A DNA stretch of 64,000 bases. Source: Oscillospiraceae bacterium (lineage in GTDB: Bacteria > Bacillota > Clostridia > Oscillospirales > Oscillospiraceae). Where the stretch lies: assembly GCA_910575265.1 (NCBI GenBank), contig CAJTEA010000003.1, positions 186,001 through 250,000 on the forward strand. The letters are read 5' to 3'. Below are positions 4,842-13,711 of the stretch, piece by piece. The notes below the pieces were generated by a model that saw only the letters and a program-made list of their open reading frames with translations, ran no database searches and had not been told where the DNA came from. Positions within the stretch are counted from its first letter, which is position 1. Every line of letters starts with the position of its first letter. The position numbers were made by a program, and so were the translations under genes.

Positions 4842-6962
4842 CTATCCCGGTTTCCGTTCCCTGGGCGGCCGCTTCCCGGTCAGCTTTTCAATGGTATCCA
4901 GAAGCAGCGCCAGGTTCATCGGCTTGAGCAAATGGGCGTCGATGCCGCTCTCCCTTGACCGGCGCTGATCGCTCTGCAATACATTGGCCGACAGGGCAAT
5001 GATGGGAATGTGCGACCACGCCGGATCAGGCAGGGCCCGGATGGCCCGCGTCGTCTCCCAGCCGTCCATCACCGGCATTTGCAGGTCCATCAGAATCAGA
5101 TCGTAGTCCCCGGGGGTGGCCTCCCCAATTTTATCCAGAGCGAGCTTTCCATTTTCCGCCGGGTCGATGGCAAACCCCAGCCGCGTCAGCAGCTCCATTT
5201 CGATCTCCCGGTTGATCTCATTGTCCTCCACCAGAAGGATTCGCTGGAGCGCCTCACTCCGGGCGGCGCTCTTCCGCGCCGGAACTTTGGGCTGATAGCG
5301 GAGGGTGAGGGTAACAGTGAAGGTACTGCCCTCGCCTATCTGGCTCTTCGCGCTGATATGCCCGCCCATCAGGTCCGCGATGTTTTTCGCGATGGTCAGC
5401 CCCAGCCCAATGCCATGAACTCCGCTGAGCGTGGAATTTTTCTCCCGGCTGAAGGGCTCAAAGGCCTTTTCCAAAAAGTCCGGACTGATGCCGATGCCGG
5501 TGTCCTGCACCACCAGGCGGTAGACCGCGTAGTCGTTGGGCAGCTCTTCTCCCTCCGCGACAGAGATAGTAACCCGGCCGCCGGGGTTGGTATAAGTCAC
5601 GGCGTTGTTGGTCAGATAGAGGATCAGCTGTCGCAGCTTCTCCTTGTCAGCGAATACGGTGTTGTGGCGCAGCGCGTCGCAGTCCAGACGGAAAAGGAGG
5701 CTCTTCTCCTGAGCCTGGGGTTTGAGAAACTCATAGACCTCCTCCGCGATCTCCCGCAGGCCGCACTTCGTCTCCTCCAGTCTGGCGGCCGAGTCGGACA
5801 GGGCAGAGACCTCCAGCACCTGGTTGATCATATCCAGCAGCTGCCGGCTGGCCGTCTCTACCCGGCTCAGATAGTATCCGGCCTCCTCCGGGCTGTCCAG
5901 GTTCAGCTTGGCTAGAGAGGTAAAACCAAAAATCGCGTTGAGCGGGGTGCGCATATCGTGGGAGATGTTGGATAGGAAGGTGTTCTTGCTGGTGACGGCC
6001 AAGTTCGCTTTGGCCAGCGCCTCGGCCAGCAGGCTCTGCTGCTCCATCTGCCGCTGGAGCTCCTCGTCCACCCGGCGGTAGCCCAGCACCGCCTGGCTCA
6101 CCCCCTTCTGGTGGCTCACATTGACCACCCGCAGCTGAATATATTGCAGCTCCCCCTCCATCAGCACCCGGTAGTTGAGGTAGTAGGTCCGGCTATTCGC
6201 CAGCTTCTCCCGGATGTAGGCCGGCGCGGTGACCTCGGACACCAGCTCCCGGTCCTCGGGATGGACCCACATGGTCACATAATCCCGGGCGTAGGGGATA
6301 TAGGCGCGGGCGATGTGTTCCCCCTCAAACAGGGCGGCGGTTCGGCTGCTCAACCGGTAGGGTACGATCTGATCTTTATCCAGATCCAGATAGCAAATGG
6401 ACTCGTAGTTTACACTGAGCCCTTCGATCACCTCCAGCTGCCGCAGGTACTCCTGATCCAGATGATCCCGCTCCATCCGCATCCGCTCCTGTTTTCCGGT
6501 GGCGTCTCCCAAAAAGACATAGAAAATACCGCCCACGCCCTGGATTTCCACATAATGGCCATAATCCTCCAGCCAGCGGATGGAGCCGTCCTTGCGGCAA
6601 ACCCGGTACTCCACATAGTCCAGATCATACTGGCTGGCGGCAATCTGCTCCCGGATGCTCTCCTCCACCGCCTCCAGCTCGTCTGGGTGCACAATCCCGC
6701 GGAAGGAGTTTCCGGTGTACTCCCGAAGCTCCTCCATTGTTTCGCACCCCAGCATGCGCACCAGGCTCTGGTTGGCGTAGATGATCTGTTCGCCCCGCTG
6801 AGCGTAATAGATCAAAAAGCCTCCCGGCACCTCATCCATAAACCGAAGGAAGGACCGGAGCAGCTCACTGCTCAGCTCCTCCGGCTTGCCGCCGGTGCTC
6901 CCCCGCGGTAGACTCAGCGTCCGCAGGATCTGTTCCATTACATAGCGCTCCTGTTCCTTCAT
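4842..6962 (-). CDS. Hybrid sensor histidine kinase with PAS domains and receiver
   Basis: The 706-residue protein has no signal peptide or membrane span, so it is probably cytosolic. A PAS domain spans about 37-155 with a PAC-like YRVCRKDGSIRW segment. A second, weaker PAS-like segment spans about 190-300. HisKA carries phospho-acceptor His335 (NISHDMRTPLNAI). The HATPase has N (YLTNNAVTY), G1 (DTGIGI) and G2 (GIGLGLTIA) boxes. The C-terminal receiver has Asp626 (LILMDLQMP). The ATG at 6962 follows AAGGAGGGAGG; the frame could extend to 7025 but would overlap the promoter. No DNA-binding partner is adjacent, and the ligand is unknown. Confidence 0.92.
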   Translation of the reverse strand: MKEQERYVMEQILRTLSLPRGSTGGKPEELSSELLRSFLRFMDEVPGGFLIYYAQRGEQIIYANQSLVRMLGCETMEELREYTGNSFRGIVHPDELEAVEESIREQIAASQYDLDYVEYRVCRKDGSIRWLEDYGHYVEIQGVGGIFYVFLGDATGKQERMRMERDHLDQEYLRQLEVIEGLSVNYESICYLDLDKDQIVPYRLSSRTAALFEGEHIARAYIPYARDYVTMWVHPEDRELVSEVTAPAYIREKLANSRTYYLNYRVLMEGELQYIQLRVVNVSHQKGVSQAVLGYRRVDEELQRQMEQQSLLAEALAKANLAVTSKNTFLSNISHDMRTPLNAIFGFTSLAKLNLDSPEEAGYYLSRVETASRQLLDMINQVLEVSALSDSAARLEETKCGLREIAEEVYEFLKPQAQEKSLLFRLDCDALRHNTVFADKEKLRQLILYLTNNAVTYTNPGGRVTISVAEGEELPNDYAVYRLVVQDTGIGISPDFLEKAFEPFSREKNSTLSGVHGIGLGLTIAKNIADLMGGHISAKSQIGEGSTFTVTLTLRYQPKVPARKSAARSEALQRILLVEDNEINREIEMELLTRLGFAIDPAENGKLALDKIGEATPGDYDLILMDLQMPVMDGWETTRAIRALPDPAWSHIPIIALSANVLQSDQRRSRESGIDAHLLKPMNLALLLDTIEKLTGKRPPRERKPG

Positions 6963-6987
6963 GGCGGCCTCCCTCCTTAACAGAAAA

Positions 6988-7016
6988 ATTCTATCACAAA
7001 GCGGACAGTTTGTCAT
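6988..7016 (-). promoter_or_regulatory. Promoter of the hybrid kinase
   Basis: On the minus strand ATGACA is followed by 17 nt and TAGAAT, about 26 nt before the chosen start. Confidence 0.6.
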
Positions 7017-7084
7017 TACCCCCAAAAAAGTTTTTCTTCCTTTGTCTGTTTTTCAAATATCAGTCCCAGACCGCAAAATTACCC

Positions 7085-7112
7085 TTGAGCGAATTTTGAT
7101 TTGTGGTATAAT
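7085..7112 (+). promoter_or_regulatory. Promoter of the DHH phosphoesterase gene
   Basis: TTGAGC, a 16-nt spacer and a perfect TATAAT, about 59 nt before the start codon and divergent from the kinase promoter. Confidence 0.6.
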
Positions 7113-7170
7113 GGACCGGACAACAGATTTTGCCGGAACGGCATACTACATATAAGGAGGAAAACTATTT

Positions 7171-8091
7171 ATGCGACTGGTAACTCGTTCCGATTTTGAC
7201 GGTCTGGTGTGCGGCGCCCTTCTGTTGGAGGCGGGAATCGTCGATCATTGGAAATTTGCCCACCCCAAGGATCTCCAGGACGGCCTGGTGGAGGTCAGCG
7301 CCGACGACTGCCTGGCCAACGTCCCCTATGTGGAGGGCTGCGGCCTGTGGTTCGACCACCACTCCAGCGAGCACGAGCGGCTGGAGCTGGCGGGCAAGTA
7401 TAAGGGTGAGAGCCGGAATACCCCCTCCTGCGCCCGGATCATCTATGAGTACTACGGCGGGGCGGAGCGGTTCCCCCAGTTCGGCGAGATGATGGAGGCG
7501 GTGGACAAGGTGGACTCCGGCAATCTGACCATCGACGAGGTGCTGAACCCCAAAGGCTGGATTCTTATCGGCTTTTTGATGGACCCCCGCACCGGTCTGG
7601 GCCGGTGGCGTCAGTTCTCTATCTCCAACTATCAGCTGATGGAGAAGCTGCTGGAGGCCTGCCGGACCATGGGTACCGCTGAAATCCTGGCCCTGCCTGA
7701 CATGCGGGAGCGCATCGAGGTGTATAACGAGCAGACCGAAAAGTTCAAGGAGATGGTGAAGGCCCACACCCGGGTGGAGGGCAACGTCATTATCACCGAC
7801 CTGCGGGGGGTGGACCCCATCTACACCGGCAACCGCTTCCTCATCTACAGCCTGTACCCCGAGCAGAACATCTCTGCCTGGATTGTCAGTGGACGGGAGG
7901 GCCGCGGCTGCTCCGCCGCCGTGGGCTACAGCATCCTCAACCGCACCGCTACCCTGGACGTGGGCAGCCTGATGCTCAAGTATCAGGGCGGCGGCCACAA
8001 GAAGGTGGGCACCTGCCAGTTCAGCGACGAAACTATGGATGAACAGCTTCCCAAGCTGCTGGCCGAGCTGTGCGCCATGGCCAACGGATAA
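7171..8091 (+). CDS. DHH-family phosphoesterase (exopolyphosphatase/nanoRNase-like)
   Basis: The 306-residue cytosolic protein starts MRLVTRSDFDGLVCGALL, matching DHH motif I (D-x-D). It has the signature DHH at residues 62-64 (WFDHHSS) and a C-terminal DHHA1-type GGGHKKVGT motif. Members hydrolyse phosphodiester or phosphoanhydride bonds using Mn2+; substrates include pApA, short oligoribonucleotides and polyphosphate. The sequence does not tell which. AGGAGG precedes the ATG, and a terminator follows the stop. It appears monocistronic. Confidence 0.88.
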   Translation: MRLVTRSDFDGLVCGALLLEAGIVDHWKFAHPKDLQDGLVEVSADDCLANVPYVEGCGLWFDHHSSEHERLELAGKYKGESRNTPSCARIIYEYYGGAERFPQFGEMMEAVDKVDSGNLTIDEVLNPKGWILIGFLMDPRTGLGRWRQFSISNYQLMEKLLEACRTMGTAEILALPDMRERIEVYNEQTEKFKEMVKAHTRVEGNVIITDLRGVDPIYTGNRFLIYSLYPEQNISAWIVSGREGRGCSAAVGYSILNRTATLDVGSLMLKYQGGGHKKVGTCQFSDETMDEQLPKLLAELCAMANG

Positions 8092-8112
8092 ACATTTTTC
8101 CATAAATTGGAT

Positions 8113-8148
8113 AAAACCTTGTCCCGTCAGTCAGCGGGACAAGGTTTT
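8113..8148. terminator. Bidirectional terminator between convergent genes
   Basis: 14-bp perfect arms (8113-8126 and 8135-8148) with an 8-nt loop and A/T runs on both sides serve the DHH gene (+) and the permease gene (-). Confidence 0.88.
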
Positions 8149-8153
8149 ATAGT

Positions 8154-9083
8154 TCAAACCAGCAGCGATATGACAGGAATGGTGACCATGCACAGCAGGC
8201 TGGACAGAAACACAATCCGGGCGGCCAGCTGGGTGCAGCCGTTGTGCTCCTCCCCAATGAAGGTGGCGGCGGCGGGGGCGGGCATGGCAAGATTGATGAG
8301 GGCCGCCCCCACCACCAGGGCGTTCAGGCCGGGGACCAGCCGCATCAGCGCCCAGGCGGCCACGGGAAACAGCAGCAGCCGGGCTCCGGAGGCGGTGAAA
8401 GCGTCCCGGTCCCGGAGGACATCGGACATTCTGCCCTGGGACAGGTTCATACCGGTGACAATCATGGACAGGGGGGTGGTGGCGTCGGACAGATAGCCCA
8501 GCGGGCCCAGCACCGCCTGGGGCAGCTGGAGCTGGGTAAAATACAGCACCAGCCCCACCGCCATGGACAGGTTAATCAGATTGAACACCGCCCGCCCCCA
8601 GGACAGGGGCTTCTGCTCCCCGGACACGTCCAGGCACACCATCTTGGCCCCCAGGCTGTACAGCAGGAAGTTGAAGGGGATGGACAGCATCACCGTCAGG
8701 GCCAGCCCCTCCTCCCCGAAGAGGGCCAGGGCCACCGGAAAGCCCATAAAGCCGTTGTTGCAGAAGGTGGCGCAGCAGCACCACATCCCCCGCCGTCCCT
8801 CGGGCACCCGGAGCAGCCGGGACAGTCCCATGGACAGTGCCGCGAACAGCAGGAACATCACCGCCCCCACCAGAATCATGGACGCCCCCAGCCTCAAAAA
8901 GCCCGGGTCGAAGGGCCGCAGCATGGAGCAGATAATGGTGGCGGGGACGGTAACCTTCATCAGCAGTGTGCTCAGAGGTTTGGAGGTCTCGGCGGGAATC
9001 AGCCCCGCCCGCACCACAAAAAAGCCTACGCCGATGAGCAGAAACAGTCCGATCAGGTTGGAAATCAGGACAGCCAGGTCCAT
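8154..9083 (-). CDS. AEC-family (auxin efflux carrier-like) permease
   Basis: The protein of about 309 residues is very hydrophobic with about ten predicted transmembrane segments and an inverted-repeat layout typical of the AEC/BART fold. The crossover-like segments FCNNGFMGFPVALALFG and INLAMPAPAAATFIGEEH are family landmarks. Bacterial members transport malate, malonate or other organic acids; the substrate here is unknown. The start is either the ATG at 9083 or a TTG at 9089, and the ribosome binding site (GAGAGA) is weak. It lies downstream of the crotonase gene in the same direction but is separated from it by a GC hairpin. Confidence 0.85.
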   Translation of the reverse strand: MDLAVLISNLIGLFLLIGVGFFVVRAGLIPAETSKPLSTLLMKVTVPATIICSMLRPFDPGFLRLGASMILVGAVMFLLFAALSMGLSRLLRVPEGRRGMWCCCATFCNNGFMGFPVALALFGEEGLALTVMLSIPFNFLLYSLGAKMVCLDVSGEQKPLSWGRAVFNLINLSMAVGLVLYFTQLQLPQAVLGPLGYLSDATTPLSMIVTGMNLSQGRMSDVLRDRDAFTASGARLLLFPVAAWALMRLVPGLNALVVGAALINLAMPAPAAATFIGEEHNGCTQLAARIVFLSSLLCMVTIPVISLLV

Positions 9084-9112
9084 GGTCAATCATCTCTCTA
9101 TCCCGGAATAAG

Positions 9113-9137
9113 CCGCCGGCGGGATACCCGCCGGCGG
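9113..9137 (-). terminator. Terminator-like GC hairpin after the crotonase gene
   Basis: CCGCCGGCGGG (9113-9123) and CCCGCCGGCGG (9127-9137) form an 11-bp stem with a 3-nt loop. Only a short CTTATT follows on the minus strand, so termination efficiency is uncertain. Confidence 0.5.
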
Positions 9138-9148
9138 TCGTTTGTCGT

Positions 9149-9925
9149 TTAGCGGTTCTTGAAGGAGGTGACCTTCTCCTTGTTGATAAAGGCCTTCATA
9201 GCGTCCTTCTGGTCCTCGGTGGCAAAGCACAGGCCGAAGGCCTCGGCCTCGAATGCCGCGCCGGTGGCCATGTCGGTCTGCGTTCCGCGGCGGATGGCCG
9301 CCTTGGACTGGCGCACCGCCACCTGGGCGTTGGCGGCGATGGCGTTGGCCAGCTCCATGGCCTTGTCCATCAGCTCCTCGGCGGGGTAGACGTGGCTGAC
9401 CAGACCGACGCGCTGGGCCTCCTCCGCCTTGATGGTCTTGGCGGTGAGAATCAGCTCCATGGCGTTGGACACGCCCACGATCCGGGCCAGGCGCTGGGTG
9501 CCGCCGAAGCCAGGGGTAATGCCCAGGCCCACCTCGGGCTGGCCGAACCTGGCCTTGTCGCTGGCCAGACGGATGTCACAGGCCATGGACAGCTCACACC
9601 CGCCCCCCAGGGCGAAGCCGTTGACGGCGGCGATGGTGGGCTTGGTCAGGTTCTCCAGCTTCAGGAACACGCCGTTTCCGTAAGCGCCGAAGGCCTTGCC
9701 CTCCACGGCGGTGAAATTGGACATCTGGCCGATGTCCGCCCCAGCCACAAAGGACCGCCCCGCGCCGGTGACAATCGCCACCATAATTTCCGGGTCGTTC
9801 TCCACACGGTCCAGCACCTCGCTCAGGTCCTTTAACACCTGGTCGTTCAGGGCGTTGAGGGCCTCGGGCCGGTTCATGGTGATAACGCCAACCGCGCCCT
9901 TCTTCTCCAGTTCTACAAAAGCCAT
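9149..9925 (-). CDS. crt: Enoyl-CoA hydratase/crotonase (3-hydroxybutyryl-CoA dehydratase-like)
   Basis: The 258-residue protein shows the crotonase pattern: oxyanion-hole segments GRSFVAGADI and NGFALGGGCELSMACD, with catalytic glutamates in GGCELS and GQPEVGLGITPGFGGTQRL. Length and both glutamates fit short-chain enoyl-CoA hydratases that hydrate crotonyl-CoA in butyrate formation or fatty acid oxidation. No hbd, thl, bcd or etf genes are near, so the pathway is not shown by context. AAGGAGG lies 9 nt before the ATG, and a promoter is present upstream. Confidence 0.88.
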   Translation of the reverse strand: MAFVELEKKGAVGVITMNRPEALNALNDQVLKDLSEVLDRVENDPEIMVAIVTGAGRSFVAGADIGQMSNFTAVEGKAFGAYGNGVFLKLENLTKPTIAAVNGFALGGGCELSMACDIRLASDKARFGQPEVGLGITPGFGGTQRLARIVGVSNAMELILTAKTIKAEEAQRVGLVSHVYPAEELMDKAMELANAIAANAQVAVRQSKAAIRRGTQTDMATGAAFEAEAFGLCFATEDQKDAMKAFINKEKVTSFKNR

Positions 9926-9961
9926 AGGAAAATTCCTCCTTATTTTCTAAGTGATGCCCCT

Positions 9962-9990
9962 ATTATAGCGGATATCTTCCAAAAGGGCAA
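9962..9990 (-). promoter_or_regulatory. Promoter of the crotonase gene
   Basis: On the minus strand TTGCCC, a 17-nt spacer and TATAAT, about 37 nt before the ATG. Confidence 0.65.
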
Positions 9991-10011
9991 GGGAAAACAG
10001 ATAAAACGCTG

Positions 10012-10042
10012 AAAACCGCCACCCCAGCACGGTGACGGTTTT
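10012..10042 (-). terminator. Imperfect terminator downstream of the XRE gene
   Basis: The arms AAAACCG..ACC and GGT..CGGTTTT pair with a 2-nt internal mismatch. It lies about 110 nt beyond the XRE stop; the rest of the gap 9991-10153 holds nothing I can name. Confidence 0.5.
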
Positions 10043-10153
10043 CTTTGTATAATCGCGAACCATCTGGGCTGAACCGTCTTGCGGACAGCGCTTTACGTAC
10101 TTAATATACCCACCGCCTTGATTTTATGTCAAGGCAGCTTTTGCTCATACCGT

Positions 10154-10381
10154 TTAATCCCTAAAATCAAACAGCTCCTTTGGTTTGATATTGAATACCT
10201 CGCACATTTTGAATATCAAGTCAAGTGATACTCCTACATTGCCTAATTCTATTGCGCTTATGTGGCTTCTTTGAATATCCAATAATTCAGCTAATTGCAG
10301 TTGTGTTATTCTCAGCCCCTTTCTGTAGTACACCACATTTAAGCCGAACTTTCGGTATTGTTCTCTGTATTTTTCCTTCAT
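10154..10381 (-). CDS. Small XRE-family helix-turn-helix regulator
   Basis: The 75-residue protein is a single HTH_3 domain: LRITQLQLAELLDIQRSHISAIELGN covers the two core helices, followed by FNIKPKELFDF. GAGGTG precedes the ATG. Codon and base usage are clearly more AT-rich than the neighbours, suggesting recent acquisition. The flanking gap 10382-10580 is also AT-rich and without a gene. No partner gene is adjacent, so the target is unknown; it may be a remnant of a mobile element or an autonomous repressor. Confidence 0.85.
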   Translation of the reverse strand: MKEKYREQYRKFGLNVVYYRKGLRITQLQLAELLDIQRSHISAIELGNVGVSLDLIFKMCEVFNIKPKELFDFRD

Positions 10382-10596
10382 ATCTTATCACCTCAACATC
10401 AGTTTAGAGGCGGTCGGTGCAAATATTCTTTCCATATATCCCGTATGTATCATGAAAAAGGAACTGAATAATAAATAGCATTGTATTCTTAATACTACTG
10501 AAAATTCAATAACAAGCTTTACACCGCGGACTTTTCCAGGACACACGTGATAAACCGCCCCCCTCCCGAATAGAGTTGTCAGGAGGGGGGATTGTC

Positions 10597-12132
10597 TTGT
10601 CTGAAAAAATGCTGTCCGCCGGGAAGGGGGCGCTGTTCCTTACGGCGCTGAGCGCCGTCTCCCAGCTTCTGGGCTTCGGCTACCGGGTAATCCTGTCCCG
10701 GCTGGTGGGGGCGGAGGTCATGGGGCTGTACCAGCTGGTTATGCCGGTGTACTCGGTTCTCATGTCCCTCACCGCCGTGGGGGTAACCTCGGCCTGCTCC
10801 AACCTCACCTCCCAGCATCTGGCCCTGGGCAACCGGAAGGCGGCGGACCAGACCATTTCCACCTGCCTGAAGCTTTTTTTTCTGGCTCTCCTGCCCATTG
10901 GAACGGCGGTGATTTTAGGCTCGGACGCCATTTCGGTCTACCTCCTGGGGGACGCCCGCACCCAGCTGGGGCTGATCCTACTCATCCCCTGCGTGGCCCT
11001 CACGGGGGTGGAGAACCTGCACAAGCACTTCTTCTACGGCTCCGGGGTGGTGCGCCCTCCGGCCATTGTGGAGCTGCTGGAGCAGTTTGTCCGAACCCTG
11101 GCGGTGATCGCCCTGCTGGTGTTCTTCCTGCCCCAGTACCCGGAGCGGGTGGTGGGGCTGATTGTCGCCGGCATGGTGATCTGCGAGGTGTTCTCCTCCT
11201 GCGCCCTGGTGCTTCTCTACCGCCGGCGGATGGGCCGGCGCGCCCTGTCCGGGAAGGGGGAGCCGGGCCGGGTCCGGCGGCGGCGGGTGCTGTCCATCGC
11301 CCTGCCCGTGGGGCTGAACGCTCTGCTGGGCAATCTGCTGGGGGCGGCTAACAACACCCTCATCCCCCAGAAGCTGGTGGAGGGCGGCGTGGACCGCTCC
11401 GCCGCCATGTCCCAGTTCGGGGTGGTGTGCGGCATGACTATGCCCATGCTGTCGCTGCCCATCGTGTTTCTAGGGGCGCTGAATCTGGTGCTGGTCCCCC
11501 GACTGTCCCGGGCCTGCGCCCTGAACCGGCCCGCCGAAATCCGGCGGCTGGCCTCTCAAGCGGTATCGGCGGTGTCGCTGCTCACCCTGCCCGCCATGGC
11601 GCTGATGGTGGTGGTAGGCCCCGACCTGGGGCGGGCCATGTTTCATCAGGAGGGGGTGGGGGAGTACCTCATCCCCCTGGCCATTACGGTGGCCATGAAC
11701 TGCTACTGCTCGGTGCTGTGCGCCTCCCTAAACGGGGTGGGGCGGCAGCGGACGGTGGCCGTCATCTCCCTGCTGGGGGGCGGCGTCCAGCTTCTCTTTA
11801 CCCTGGCTCTGGTTCCCCTGCCCGGGGTAGGGATGGCGGGCTTTGTGGCCGGCGCGGCGGCGTCCACCGCTCTGGAGCTGGGGCTGTGCCTGTGGCAGCT
11901 GGTCCGGGAGGTCGGACTGGAGGTCCGGCCCTTCCAGTGGCTCACCGCCCCCGGTCTGGCCGCCCTGCTGGCCGGGCTGACGGGCAACCTGCTCTTCCGA
12001 TATTTAAAGGACACGGGCCTGGCTCCAGTCCCCGCCGGACTGGGGACGCTGGTATTCGCCCTGGTCCTCTACCTGGCCGCCCTCCAGGCCCAAGGGGTGA
12101 GGGCCCGGGAGGTACTGCGGCTGGACTGGTGA
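10597..12132 (+). CDS. SpoVB-like polysaccharide flippase (MOP superfamily)
   Basis: The protein of about 511 residues has 13-14 predicted transmembrane segments and opens with KGALFLTALSAVSQLLGFGYRVILSRLVGAE, typical of stage V sporulation protein B and related lipid-linked oligosaccharide flippases. SpoVB relatives act in spore cortex or cell wall precursor export. I chose the TTG at 10597 because AGGAGGGGGG lies 6-9 nt upstream; an ATG at 10609 is an alternative. It is flanked by genes on the minus strand and ends at a strong GC hairpin. Whether it is the sporulation paralogue cannot be decided here. Confidence 0.8.
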   Translation: MSEKMLSAGKGALFLTALSAVSQLLGFGYRVILSRLVGAEVMGLYQLVMPVYSVLMSLTAVGVTSACSNLTSQHLALGNRKAADQTISTCLKLFFLALLPIGTAVILGSDAISVYLLGDARTQLGLILLIPCVALTGVENLHKHFFYGSGVVRPPAIVELLEQFVRTLAVIALLVFFLPQYPERVVGLIVAGMVICEVFSSCALVLLYRRRMGRRALSGKGEPGRVRRRRVLSIALPVGLNALLGNLLGAANNTLIPQKLVEGGVDRSAAMSQFGVVCGMTMPMLSLPIVFLGALNLVLVPRLSRACALNRPAEIRRLASQAVSAVSLLTLPAMALMVVVGPDLGRAMFHQEGVGEYLIPLAITVAMNCYCSVLCASLNGVGRQRTVAVISLLGGGVQLLFTLALVPLPGVGMAGFVAGAAASTALELGLCLWQLVREVGLEVRPFQWLTAPGLAALLAGLTGNLLFRYLKDTGLAPVPAGLGTLVFALVLYLAALQAQGVRAREVLRLDW

Positions 12133-12140
12133 GCGAATAG

Positions 12141-12168
12141 GCGGCCCCGCCCATCCGGGCGGGGCCGC
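12141..12168. terminator. GC-rich hairpin between convergent flippase and MATE genes
   Basis: Perfect 12-bp arms GCGGCCCCGCCC and GGGCGGGGCCGC with an ATCC loop. No strong T-tract follows in either direction. Confidence 0.6.
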
Positions 12169-12177
12169 GGTACTGTA

Positions 12178-13575
12178 TTACCCATTCGTTTGGACCGTCG
12201 AATCCAGCTTCATGGGGGCGATATCCTTCCGGTAGACCCGGAGCAGGAATAGAATACACAGGCTGACCGCGAAAAGCTCCGCGAAGGGGAAGGCCCACCA
12301 CACAGCTTCCAGTCCCCTCAGCCGGGACAGGATGAACGCCACGGGCAGAAGGATCACCAGCTGACGGATCACGGACACCGTCAGCGACAGTACCCCGTGC
12401 CCCAGGGACTGAAATACGGACATGCTGACCACGCTGATCCCGGCGACCAGGAAGTGAAAGGAAATAACGCGCAGGGCGGGCACGCCGATGGCCAGCAAAT
12501 CGCCGGCATCCTCCCCCTCGGCCTCAAACAGGCCGATGAACACATCAGGGAACAGCTGGAACAGGGCGAAGCCCACTACCATGATGCCCACGGCGTAGGC
12601 GATGGCCAGCTTGACCGTTTTCACGATCCGGTCCGGCTTTCTCGCCCCGTAGTTGTAGGCCACAATGGGCACCATGCCGTTATTCAGGCCAAACACCGGC
12701 ATAAAGATAAAGGACTGGAGCTTAAAGTAGATGCCAAACACCGCTGTGGCGGTGGAGGTAAAGGCGATCAGAATCTGATTTATGCCGAACACCATCACCG
12801 AGCCGATGGACTGCATGATAATGGAGGGCAGGCCCACGCTGTAGATATTGCCGATAATCTCCCGGTCCGGCTTCAGGCCCCTGACCGACATCTGAATCTC
12901 CGGATTGTGAGTCAGGGCCAGGTAAAGCCCCACCAGACCGCCGGTAATCTGACCGGCCACCGTGGCCGCGGCGGCTCCCGCCACCTCCATCCGGGGGAAA
13001 GGGTCCAGGCCGAAGATCAGAATGGGGTCCAGAATCAGGTTGATCACCGAGCCTACGCCCTGAATGACCATGGCGTACACCGTCCGCCCGGTGGCCTGGA
13101 CCAGCCGCTCGGAGAGCACCGACAGGAAGATGCCCATACAGCATCCGCAGACGATGGTCAGATAGTCGGCGCCGTACTCCACAATGCCGGTGATATCGGT
13201 CTGGATGACGTAATAGGTCCGGGCCAGGGTCAGGCCCAGAATGGTGAATACCAATCCGCTGGCAATCTCCAGCAGCATGCCGTTCATGGCGGCGCGGTTG
13301 GCCCGGTCCTGGTCCTTCTGGCCCAGGCTGCGGGAGAGCAGGGCGTTGATGCCCACCCCGGTGCCCACCGCCACGGCGATCATCAGGTTCTGCACTGGAA
13401 AGGCCAGCGACACCGCGTTCAGCGCGTCCTCACTCAGTTTGGACACAAAGTAGCTGTCCACCACATTGTAGCAGGCCTGAATGAGCATGGACACGATCAT
13501 CGGGACCGCCATATTCAAAAGCAGCTTGTTTTCGGGCATAATGCCCATTTTGTTTTCACTTGCGGGCTGTGGCAC
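12178..13575 (-). CDS. MATE-family multidrug/metabolite efflux transporter
   Basis: The 465-residue membrane protein has about 12 predicted spans. MATE features include LLLNMAVPMIVSMLIQACYNVVDSYFVSKL at the start, the ALLSRSLGQKD loop, and the pseudo-repeat VGLPSIIMQSIGSVMVFGINQIL in the second half. It should exchange H+ or Na+ for cationic drugs or metabolites. The GTG at 13575 follows AAGGGGG with good spacing. The frame extends to a TTG at 13611, but that lies only 7 nt from the -10 box. It is transcribed alone from a consensus promoter. Confidence 0.9.
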   Translation of the reverse strand: MPQPASENKMGIMPENKLLLNMAVPMIVSMLIQACYNVVDSYFVSKLSEDALNAVSLAFPVQNLMIAVAVGTGVGINALLSRSLGQKDQDRANRAAMNGMLLEIASGLVFTILGLTLARTYYVIQTDITGIVEYGADYLTIVCGCCMGIFLSVLSERLVQATGRTVYAMVIQGVGSVINLILDPILIFGLDPFPRMEVAGAAAATVAGQITGGLVGLYLALTHNPEIQMSVRGLKPDREIIGNIYSVGLPSIIMQSIGSVMVFGINQILIAFTSTATAVFGIYFKLQSFIFMPVFGLNNGMVPIVAYNYGARKPDRIVKTVKLAIAYAVGIMVVGFALFQLFPDVFIGLFEAEGEDAGDLLAIGVPALRVISFHFLVAGISVVSMSVFQSLGHGVLSLTVSVIRQLVILLPVAFILSRLRGLEAVWWAFPFAELFAVSLCILFLLRVYRKDIAPMKLDSTVQTNG

Positions 13576-13617
13576 TTGAAATTCCCCCTTTTTCCCTCTT
13601 TCTTCGTACAAGAGCCT

Positions 13618-13646
13618 ATTATAGGGGAATCAAATTTTTATGTCAA
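13618..13646 (-). promoter_or_regulatory. Consensus promoter of the MATE gene
   Basis: On the minus strand TTGACA, exactly 17 nt, TATAAT. Confidence 0.88.
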
Positions 13647-13711
13647 TGGCAGTTTATACAGATTTCCTTCATTTTCTCCTCACTGCCAGGTATAGAAGCG
13701 CGGCCCAACGC

